Shown: piece after piece, positions 1-5,142 of the stretch
Numbering within the stretch: position 1 is the stretch's first letter
Layout: the number at the start of each line of letters is the position of its first letter
Origin: Mariprofundaceae bacterium
GTDB lineage: Bacteria; Pseudomonadota; Zetaproteobacteria; Mariprofundales; Mariprofundaceae
Assembly: GCA_015488125.1 (NCBI GenBank)
Contig: WFOJ01000120.1
Location: forward strand, 1-5,142
DNA length: 5,142 nucleotides
Reading direction: 5' to 3'
The notes under the pieces: model-generated
Databases searched by the model: none
What the model saw: only the letters and a program-made list of their open reading frames with translations
Told to the model about the DNA's origin: nothing
Program-made: the position numbers and the translations under genes

Positions 1-3000
1 AGGAAGGGATCGCTTCCGGCAAGCCATTCCGCAAGCACACCGACTATGCCATCACCATCGACATCAACCGCATCATCATCCACACGAATTTCGTCGATGT
101 ACGCGCCCGGATAATTGTAGTAGCTCCGGTAAGCAATCCGCAACTGAACTGTACCACCAGCCCATGCGCTCAAATCCAGTGCTACAAAACGGTAATCGCC
201 CAGAACCGGATATCCAATATCTCCACCCCAATACGGCTCAGTCGTACCCGGTGCGTTGGTGCCATTGTAAGGTAATATCGAGGCATACGGTGTCACCGCA
301 GTCCATTGATTCGTCAGCGGATCAAATGCCTCAACCGTTATGCCGTCATAGGCATGGGCATGTTGCCACAGGCGCATGCTCATCACCGGCTTCGTCGTTC
401 CCGCCAAATCAACCAGTGGCATGTACAGGAACGCGCGAGAATTACCCGGCGCACTACCCGTCAGGCTCGTCGCCCATGCATACGCATCCGTTGCGCCACT
501 CCAGATACCACCAGAACCATTCGTCGGAACACCCTTCTCCCACAAGGTGCCATCGGTCCAGCCATAGGTATCCAGCACACCACCTGTTACCGTGATGACA
601 GGCCTGCTGCTGGCATTTAGCGGGTCAGTTCCTGCATTGATTTCCTGCAAGTCGGTAAAGCCATCCCGATCCGTATCTGCATCAAACGGATTTGTTCCCC
701 GGACGAATTCATCGGCATTGCTCAGACCATCACCATCAGCATCGCCGTAAGGATCGAGGAAAACCGGCGTGGTTGTTACCGCAGCGTTAAGTGCGCTGTA
801 GGCATCCACGGTAACATTCTCGGCATAGGTATCCGTCACGCTGATGCTCGCCAGCCCGTAAGCATCAGTGACAGCGCTGGCCGCGCTAAGCACGGCATTG
901 GCCGATGGCGTGCTGAAGAATACCGTCACGCCAGCTTGCGGTGTGCCCAGTCCGTCACTGACCACAGCATCCACCTGAACACTGCTGTAGCCATCGGACA
1001 ATGCGGCATAGGGATTATGCGTCAGCGTCATGGTGGTCACACCCGCCAGCACGCTGCTGTGAGCAGGCCCGGCGATCAGTTGTACTGAAGCAGGCGTTAC
1101 TGCTCCGGCATTGACCACAAGGGTTTGGGCGAAAGTATATTGATCGGTCAGCGTACCATAGCTGTCGAGGTAACCAGTTGCCCAGTTATTCGGCCAGAAT
1201 ACATTGCTCCAGCGCTGGCCGGTAACCAGCAGGAGATACGTGCCGGGCAAGACGTTGGTTCCCCAGCTGCCATTTGCATCACTGGCCGTGGACAAACCGT
1301 TGAAATTAAGCGTGGATTCCGTACGCAATTCCACTGCTGATGCAGCAGCGCCATAAGCATCGCTAACCACGCCGCTGATTTCACCGCCCACAGGCAGACT
1401 GATATTCAGTGTGCGTGTTTCATTGAAGGCAAATGCATGGGTAAACCCGGCAAAGTTGTTGCTGATTTGACCATAACCATCAACAAAACCACCGGCCGCA
1501 AAGTTAGGCAACGGGACACGTTGCCCGCCTTGTTGCAAAAAGCCCTGAACAACAACGCCATAGGAACCAGGCGCAACATTGACCGCATAAATGCCATTAT
1601 TATCCGTTTCGACATTGAAATTATGCACGCCATCGAACAGCGAAATCTGCGCCCTGGCAACCGCGCCATAGGCATCGCTGATCACGCCAGTAAGCGTTGC
1701 GCCACGCACCAGCAACATATCAGCCAGTTGATTGGTAGCGGCAATAACAAAGGCACGCGCATAAGGGTCAAGCGCATCCAGCACGACTGCTCCTCCGGCC
1801 AGCGTTGAGGCATAACCGCCAATATCACCGGAAGGCAGAGAGACGGTCTGCTGCTTCAGCAGATCCCACATGTCATGGGTCACGCGCAGGCGGTAAGATT
1901 CGCCTGCAAGAGAAGCGGGAAGATTGATGGCATACTGACCATAGGCATCGGTTTGCGCCATATATTCAGTCGGCGATATCTGACCCGCGCTATAAGTATC
2001 AACCTGAATATTGGCAAAGCCCACGCCGCTGCCGTAATGATCGCGCACCATACCGCTGATTTGTGCGCCCGCCTGCAAACGGGCATTGATATTCAGTGGA
2101 GGTGTCAGCACAGCGCCCTGATTGACTGAAGATACCACAGTCGCGCCACTGGTAGCGGTGAAATAGCCACCGGCAGAACCACTTGCCAATGCTGTTTCCT
2201 GCCCATAGCTGTCGATCACACGGGCATCTGCATAGAGATAGTAATTTCCCGGGCGAACACCGGTGCTGAACTGACCATAGGCATCAGTCAGTGTCTGGAA
2301 GCCATCACCCTGAATGCCTCCACCGTTCTCCAGACTGTAACGCACCAGTGTTCCTGCCGGTACAGGCAGACCAGCAGCATCCAGCACCTGGCCAGAGAAG
2401 CTTTGCCCGGCATCCAGTATCAATGCGACAAACGATGTGGTATAAGGATTAAGGCTCACAGGCAGGCCGGTGACATCAATATTTGAGCCATTGGCCAACG
2501 GTGGTACCATATAACCGCTGGCATAAGGTTGATTGTGCGTATCCACCGCCAGATAAATATAGGTGTTGTCAAGTGCGCGAACAACCTGGCCATAGCCATC
2601 ACTCGTACCCAGCAGGGTATAAAGGTTGCTGTAAGCATCCATCGCCCAGACATCCACGCCAGCAATCGGGTTACCATAAACATCATCGACCTGTACGATC
2701 ATACCAATCGGTGAGACCGTTACATTGACAGGCAATATATCCGTCAGTCCGGCAGAATCGGTAACGCGCACGCTGAAGGTATCGCTGCCGCTAAAGCCCG
2801 CATTGGGCGTGTATTGCACCAGCCCGTAGCCATCGACAGTCGCCACACCGTTGGCAGGCAAGGCATACAGATCAAAACTGGCCGTATCGCCCACATCGGC
2901 ATCCGTCACATTCAGCGTGAATGCGGCATAGCCATCCTGCGCCACATTCAGGGCATAAGCCGCGCCCGGCGTGGTATAATGATCCACCGGCGCGACGATG

Positions 3001-5142
3001 ACCGGTGGATTGGCTGGCGAGCCAGTGACATTGATAAACAGGGTCTGGCCAACGATGGACGACGGCAAGCCATAAGCATCCACCACGTTAAAGGTCAGCT
3101 GGTCCAGTCCAACAGCCGTTGCACCATAATAATCAATGCCCGCCCCTGTGACCACGGCATAACCATCGGCTGGCGGCGTGAGGATGTTGACTGTCCAGCT
3201 ATCGCCGTCCACATCGAAGGCCGCAACCGGGATGAAGGTATGCGCTCCGATGTGATTGCTCGCCGTGTACACATCCGCTGGTGACGTAATCACCGGTGGA
3301 TCATTCACTGGCGTGACGTTCACATTCACGTTGAGCAAGGCAGCCGCGCCGTAAGGATCACTCACCCGCACGGTGAAGGCATCCGCGCCATTGTAATTCA
3401 AGTTGCCGATGTAGCTGATCGCACCTGTGTAGGCATCCACAGTCACTGTGCCATTGGCGGCAGCGGCATAGACATCCCAGCTTAGTGGATCGCCATTACC
3501 ATCGCTGGCAGCGGCAGTCAGGAAGGCATAAGTATCTTCTGCTACCGTCAAGGTATAAGGATCAGCAGGTACGATGATGACGGGCGCAACATTCTGATAA
3601 CTGACGGTAACGCTCGCTGAAGCAAAACCAGTATTACCATAGGTATCTGTGGCGGTGAAGCTCACCGTCGTTACACCAACGGGGAATTGCGCAGGTGCAT
3701 TGTAGGGCGAAGCTGCCAACGTCCCGCTGACCAGATCGCTGGCCGTTGCACCGCTCAAAAATGTCTGGATGTAGGGATCAGTAGCTGGCAGACCATAGGC
3801 ATCCTGCGTCAGCAGGCTGATATTGGCGGGAGCAGTGACTGTCGGCGGCGTGGTGTCCTGCACCGTAACATTTTGAACGCCGGTGGCTGTGTTGCCGTAG
3901 CCATCGACTGCCGTCCAGGTCACCGGCGTAGTGCCCACGGGGAAGGTGGCAGGCGCGTTGTTCGTTGGGGTAACAGGGCCAAAAACCAGATCGTTGGCTG
4001 TGGCTGCGCCGATATTCACCGCGCTTTGCGCGCCGGTGGCTTCCACATATACATCGGCAGGCAAGGCCATTGCCGGTGCTGTAGTGTCGGTAATAATAAC
4101 CTGCTGAATCGCTGTGCCGGTATTGCCATAGGCATCGGTGGCGCTCCAGACAACCTGCGTGATACCAACCGGGAACGGGCCGGTGTTGCTGGCGGTGGCC
4201 ACAAGACCAACATCGACATTGTCTGTTACAATCGCGTTGCCAGGAGTAACCGGTGTCAGTATCGCCACTGCTTCCTGATACACATCAGCAGGTGCCGTGA
4301 CCACCGGCGGGGTTAGATCGTTGACGGTGATGGTTGAAGTTGCCGTGCCAATATTGCCATAGCCATCGTTAGAGGAGAATACGACGGTGGTTACGCCCAG
4401 TGGCAGTTGCGCTGGCGCGTTGTTGGTGACGGGCGGATTCGGATTGACGTTGTCCGTCGCTGTCCCTGCGCCCAGGAAAGCCGTGATGTACGGATCACTG
4501 GCGGGCGTGCCATAAGCATCCACGGCAGCCACCACGATGGCTGCGGGTGCGTTCACGGTGGGCGCGGTCAAATCCTTGATGGTCACCGTCGCCGTGGCCG
4601 TACCGGTGTTGCCTTGCGCATCGGTGGCACTGAAGGTGACGGTGGTGGTGCCAAACGGGAACTGTGCCGGACCGTTGTTCGTCACTGGCAAGGGATTACC
4701 AAAAATATCCACAGCGGTCGCGCCACCTAAGAAGGCAGTGATGTAGGGATCGGTGGCAGGCGTGCCTGCGGCATTCACCGCAGCAACGGTGATGTTGGCT
4801 GGCGGTGTTACCGTCGGCGCTGTCTTGTTTTGCACGGTGACCGTGGCCGTGGCTGTGCCCGTGTTGCCGTAGGCATCAACAGCGGTGAAGGTCACCAGTG
4901 TGGCCCCGATCGGGAATTGTGCCGGGGCGTTGTTGGTGGGCGTGATGACGCCATCCACATTGTCTGTTGCCGTTGCGCCATTAAGGAAAGCGGCAATATA
5001 GGGATCCGTGGCAGGCGTGCCGTAGGCATCGACAGCGGCTACCGTGATATTGGCTGGTGGCGTGACCACCGGCGCAGTCTGATCAACAACCGTCACCGTC
5101 GCCCCAGCCGTGCCGGTATTGCCTTTGCCATCAGTGGCGGAG
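1..5142 (-). CDS. Interior of a giant multidomain repeat adhesin / surface protein (partial at both ends)
   Basis: One minus-strand frame is open from base 5141 to base 3 (1713 codons, then two bases of the next codon), with no stop and no frame change. The start and stop lie outside, so no ribosome binding site or signal peptide can be judged. The translation is built only from extracellular beta-sandwich modules: HYR/Ig-like repeats, cadherin-like domains, carboxypeptidase-regulatory-like units, an invasin-like Ig domain, TSP3-like Asp-rich loops and a jelly roll. I see no membrane segment and no catalytic motif. Composition fits export: no cysteine, 6 Lys and 26 Arg against about 120 Asp. 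In known families this architecture serves cell-surface adhesion or matrix building, often with calcium-stiffened stalks; the role here is inferred. The secretion route (type I, type II or other) cannot be told without the C terminus. An odd feature is 47 Asp-x-Tyr tripeptides across all domain types. I am sure of the coding frame and of the surface-protein class, not of the ligand. Confidence 0.93.
3..65 (-). other. Start of a second Asp-rich calcium-binding segment, cut by the window edge
   Basis: Residues 1693-1713 begin DVDGDGIVGVLAEWLAGSDP, a DxDGDG loop followed by EWLAGSDP, the same type as the TSP3-like segment before the jelly roll (G-T/S-D-P ending). It shows that the protein goes on past the left edge, probably with more linker and another module or the C-terminal signal. 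The loop usually has Leu-Pro or Leu-x-Asn after DGDG; here it is Ile-Val-Gly. Confidence 0.75.
66..599 (-). other. Jelly-roll (MAM / cleaved-adhesin-like) binding module
   Basis: Residues 1515-1692. It shows WTDGTLWEKGVPTNGSGG and then WATSLTG (the W-x-x-G-x-P ... W-x-T-x-L-x-G pattern of these modules), FLYMPLVDLAG, MSMRLWQHAHAYDGITVE, NQWTAV, RFVALDLSAWAG, VQLRIAYRSY and GAYIDEIRV at the end. The closing Y/W-x-I-D-x-I-x-V strand is typical of jelly-roll domains found in secreted peptidases and gingipain-type adhesin regions, where they bind sugars or proteins. The ligand here is unknown. It is richer in Arg and Trp than the stalk, as expected for a binding module. Only the N-terminal part has Asp-x-Tyr (DTYGW, DAYAW); later Tyr come as TPY, LPY and EPY. 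Confidence 0.72.
600..755 (-). other. Thrombospondin type 3-like calcium-binding segment
   Basis: Residues 1463-1514. Two Asp-rich loops are visible: DADGDGLSNADEF (1467-1479) followed by RGTNPFDADTDRDGFTDLQE (1481-1500) and then NAGTDPLNASSRP. The x-D-x-D-G-D-G-L-x-N-x-x-E and GTDP/GTNPF pattern is that of TSP3/EF-hand-like repeats, which bind calcium through the Asp side chains and link domains in secreted bacterial proteins. Calcium binding is inferred from the motif. It sits between the Ig fold and the jelly roll, the usual place for such a linker. Confidence 0.85.
756..1079 (-). other. Big_1 / invasin-like Ig domain
   Basis: Residues 1355-1462. The order of motifs is that of bacterial Ig-like group 1 domains: TTMTLTHNPYAALSDG (family: a DP-A-x-L-ADG stretch), VQVDAVVSDGLGTPQAGVTV, FFSTPSANAVLS, VTDAYGLASISVTDT and a closing NVTVDAYSALNAAVTT then PVF. 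In intimin and invasin these domains form the extracellular rod. The match is good along its whole length and a single copy is present. Tyr again sits at the positions usually taken by small residues (NPYA, DGYS, DAYG, DTYA, DAYS). Confidence 0.8.
1080..1388 (-). repeat. Carboxypeptidase-regulatory-like unit 5, with Gly-Tyr extension
   Basis: Residues 1252-1354. It starts GEISGVVSDAYGAAASAVEL, has ASDANGSWGTNVLPGTYLLL and the extension WATGYLDSYGTLTDQ, then ends VVNAGAVTPASVQ. DANG in the second loop is the ordinary family residue, while the first loop is DAYG; in units 2 and 3 the second loop has Tyr. This is the last of the five tandem units and the region then changes to an Ig fold. Confidence 0.77.
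1389..1703 (-). repeat. Carboxypeptidase-regulatory-like unit 4, with Gly-Gly-Phe extension
   Basis: Residues 1147-1251. It reads ATLTGVISDAYGAVARAQISL, then TDNNGIYAVNVAPGSYGVVV, and the extension AAGGFVDGYGQISNN leading to TRTLNISLPV. TDNNGIYAV and PGSYGVVV are textbook positions of the regulatory-like fold, with Tyr where the family expects it. The unit joins the next through GGEISG with no linker. Confidence 0.78.
1704..2069 (-). repeat. Carboxypeptidase-regulatory-like unit 3, with Gly-Gly-Tyr extension
   Basis: Residues 1025-1146, the longest unit at 122 residues. It starts AQISGMVRDHYGSGVGFANI, has QTDAYGQYAINLPASLAGES then YRLRVTH, and the extension DIGGYASTL before DPYARAFVIAATN and MLLVRG. 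The extra length lies around YRLRVTHDMWDLLKQQ, which holds one of only six lysines in the visible protein. The regulatory-like core is clear; the extension has no family that I can name. Confidence 0.73.
2070..2408 (-). repeat. Carboxypeptidase-regulatory-like unit 2, with Gly-Gly-Tyr extension
   Basis: Residues 912-1024. It opens SFSGQVLDAAGLPVPAGTLV, continues with LTDAYGQFSTGVRPGNYYLY (a classic regulatory-like end: TDxxGxF, then PGxYxL), and then has the extension SAGGYF followed by a NINARLQAG strand. The opening loop DAAG keeps the ordinary small residue while the second loop is DAYG. VIDSYGQETA lies in the link between the halves and is one of the few Asp-x-Tyr copies coded GAC rather than GAT. 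Confidence 0.75.
2409..2708 (-). repeat. Carboxypeptidase-regulatory-like unit 1, with Gly-Tyr extension
   Basis: Residues 812-911. The first half has the transthyretin-like pattern VDDVYGNPIAGVDVWA, then a TSDGYGQVV loop and a TYIYLAV strand. The second half is an extension of about 40 residues with ASGYMVPPL and ending VALILDAG. Units of this kind (CarboxypepD_reg / CNA-B-like folds) act as rigid spacers in surface proteins. It is the first and most divergent of five units. It is rich in Tyr (nine in 100 residues), including NTYIYLAV where the family expects aromatics. Confidence 0.68.
2709..3011 (-). other. Cadherin-like domain 3
   Basis: Residues 711-811 show NPPVIVAPVD, an AQDGYAAFTLNVTD strand, the calcium-type loop DADVGD, LPANGVATVDG, the hallmark VQYTPNAGFSGSDTFSVRV, DSAG and VNVTVSP. 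The YTPNAGFSGSDTF stretch is the clearest single family match in the window. The DSAG loop keeps the ordinary small residue, showing that Asp-x-Tyr is not obligatory. This domain closes the stalk-like part before the architecture changes to the regulatory-like units. Confidence 0.87.
3012..3302 (-). other. Cadherin-like domain 2
   Basis: Residues 614-710 begin with DPPVITSPAD and contain the Asp loop FDVDGDSW, followed by TPPADGYAVV, a DQLTFNVVDAYG strand and loop, and INVTGSPANPP at the end. This is the cadherin-like fold again, joined to the domain before it by the typical PVNDPPV junction. The segment IDYYGAT replaces what is usually a Tyr-Thr-Pro turn in this family. The assignment to the cadherin-like group is fairly firm, but it is more divergent than domains 1 and 3. 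Confidence 0.72.
3303..3599 (-). other. Cadherin-like domain 1
   Basis: Residues 515-613 carry the bacterial cadherin-like consensus: NVAPVI at the start, the EDT of the strand-A region, ASDGNGDPLSW (a calcium-type Asp loop), a Gly-Thr-Val-Thr-Val strand, then NYNGADAFTVRVSD and a closing VTPVND. In this family the Asp loops at domain junctions bind calcium and stiffen the chain. Four positions usually filled by small residues carry Tyr here: ADPYTLTV, EDTYAF, WDVYAA and VDAYTG. Residue 592, the first Arg of the whole visible protein, lies in this domain. Confidence 0.82.
3600..3857 (-). repeat. Last HYR/Ig-like repeat (long subtype, 86 residues)
   Basis: Residues 429-514 return to the long subtype after the two short units: DTTPPTVTAPANI, then the paired loop DAYGLPATDPYI, FLSGATASD, NAPAQFPVGVTTVSF and DTYGNTG. 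It is one residue longer than the 85-residue units and has SPYNAPAQ where they have TNNAPAQ. It ends in VTVS and leads directly into the cadherin-like section through YQNVAPVI. The long-short-long order suggests reshuffling of units rather than simple end growth. Confidence 0.8.
3858..4319 (-). repeat. Two tandem 77-residue HYR/Ig-like repeats (short subtype)
   Basis: Residues 275-351 (4089-4319) and 352-428 (3858-4088) are two units of exactly 77 residues. They share the linker DLTPP / DTTAP, the strand PADVYQEA / PADVYVEATG, a FPVG-T-x-V-x-W segment and the closing DAYGN / DGYGN loop. They lack the eight or so residues around DAYGTPATDPYI that distinguish the longer units on either side. 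Both have Trp in the strand (VVWSAT, VTWTAV) where the long units have Phe. The family usually reads PADVTVEATG here, so the Tyr of PADVYVEATG is a departure. The role is the same stalk function as the neighbouring repeats, by inference. Confidence 0.82.
4320..5084 (-). repeat. Three tandem 85-residue HYR/Ig-like repeats (long subtype)
   Basis: Residues 20-104, 105-189 and 190-274 are three head-to-tail units of exactly 85 residues (255 bp; 4830-5084, 4575-4829, 4320-4574). Each opens with a D/N-x-T-A-P-x-V linker, then a PANITV-like strand, a DAYGTPATDPYI-like loop, AFL, GATATDN, a TNNAPAQFPxG segment, VTF and a closing TDxxGNTGTATATVTV hairpin. This is the pattern of HYR-type Ig-like domains, which form stalks in bacterial surface proteins and usually bind no ligand themselves. 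The middle unit is the most divergent: it has NAAG in place of DAYG, DIFGNPLP in place of the DNVDGVIT-like stretch, and DAQGN in the last loop. The DNA copies differ at many synonymous sites, so the array is old and not a recent expansion. Confidence 0.85.
5085..5141 (-). other. C-terminal end of a further HYR/Ig-like repeat cut by the window edge
   Basis: Residues 1-19 read SATDGKGNTGTAGATVTVV, the last two beta strands of the same module that follows in tandem. The loop Asp-Gly-Lys-Gly-Asn matches the DAYGN loop of the next repeats but carries Lys where they have Tyr. It shows that the repeat array continues beyond the right edge of the window, so the number of repeats is unknown. Confidence 0.8.

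Noticed and set aside
164..620. Overlapping plus-strand open frames with His/Pro/Ser-rich products
   Set aside because: Three frames of the same stretch stay open together, typical of antisense to a compositionally biased gene; the minus strand encodes the jelly roll here.
1406..2086. Short minus-strand frames with Met-rich, hydrophobic products (1406-1675, 1880-2086)
   Set aside because: They are on the coding strand but out of frame with the long reading frame that covers the same bases with clear domains; no plausible internal gene.
2814..3284. Plus-strand open frame of about 156 codons
   Set aside because: Antisense to the cadherin-like domains; the His/Arg/Ile-rich product is what the complement of Asp, Ala and Val codons gives. 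No family pattern.
3687..4316. Plus-strand open frame of about 209 codons
   Set aside because: It lies antisense to the HYR-like repeats. Its product is rich in Arg, Cys, Gly and His with no domain pattern, while the opposite strand gives a perfect tandem repeat protein in one unbroken frame.
4407..4746. Two plus-strand frames opposite the HYR-like repeats
   Set aside because: Shadows of the repeat array. The hydrophobic look of the 4537-4746 frame (many Val, Ala) comes from the complement of Thr, Ala and Asn codons.
480..5028. CCATAGGCATC-like words as a DNA uptake signal, iterated palindrome or CRISPR
   Set aside because: The words are not palindromic, vary at synonymous positions, have no fixed spacing and are always in the same coding frame; they encode Asp-x-Tyr-Gly.
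4320..5084. Diversity-generating retroelement variable repeats, suggested by Asn-to-Tyr type changes at DAN/DAY sites
   Set aside because: The sites are spread over the whole 5 kb in many folds, not in one variable region of about 100-150 bp, and no template repeat or reverse transcriptase is seen.
1..5142. Stop-codon reassignment or an altered Tyr codon as the cause of the odd Tyr positions
   Set aside because: Tyr also appears at the conserved aromatic positions of the same folds (PGTYLL, VQYTPNAGF, GAYIDEI), so TAT and TAC read as Tyr in the ordinary way.
1..5142. Internal promoters, terminators or RNA genes
   Set aside because: I found no hairpin with a T-run, no tRNA-like cloverleaf and no convincing promoter pair; the whole window is coding.

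Overview
The whole window is the interior of one very large protein-coding gene on the minus strand. A single frame stays open from base 5141 to base 3: 1713 codons with no stop, no recognisable start and no frameshift. It runs off both ends, so the signal peptide, the true start, the C-terminal anchor or secretion signal, the promoter and the terminator are all outside. Residue n below means the codon whose first base is at 5144-3n. There is no intergenic DNA, RNA gene, mobile element or CRISPR array. The plus-strand ORFs are antisense shadows.

The product is a repetitive, cysteine-free, strongly acidic surface or secreted protein, probably an adhesin or matrix protein. From its N-terminal side (right end) the order is: HYR/Ig-like repeats (bases 3600-5141, periods of 85 and 77 residues); three cadherin-like domains (2709-3599); five units of about 100-122 residues, each with a carboxypeptidase-regulatory-like half followed by a Gly-Tyr/Phe-marked extension (1080-2708); an invasin-like Big_1 Ig domain (756-1079); an Asp-rich, thrombospondin type 3-like calcium-binding segment (600-755); a jelly-roll (MAM/cleaved-adhesin-like) module (66-599); and the start of another DxDGDG segment (3-65). 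Such modules normally form stalks (Ig, cadherin), linkers (TSP3) and binding heads (jelly roll).

The most unusual signal is the tripeptide Asp-x-Tyr, found 47 times. About half of all tyrosines and about 40 percent of all aspartates lie in it. It occurs in every domain type, usually where I would expect Ala, Ser, Thr or Asn in the family (DAYGN where DAAGN or DASGN is usual). Codons and the middle residue vary, so it is a protein-level, not a DNA-level, repeat. I know of no described motif that explains it.

The organism is most likely a Gram-negative bacterium of moderate GC, perhaps a proteobacterium. This rests only on domain style and codon use and is weak.
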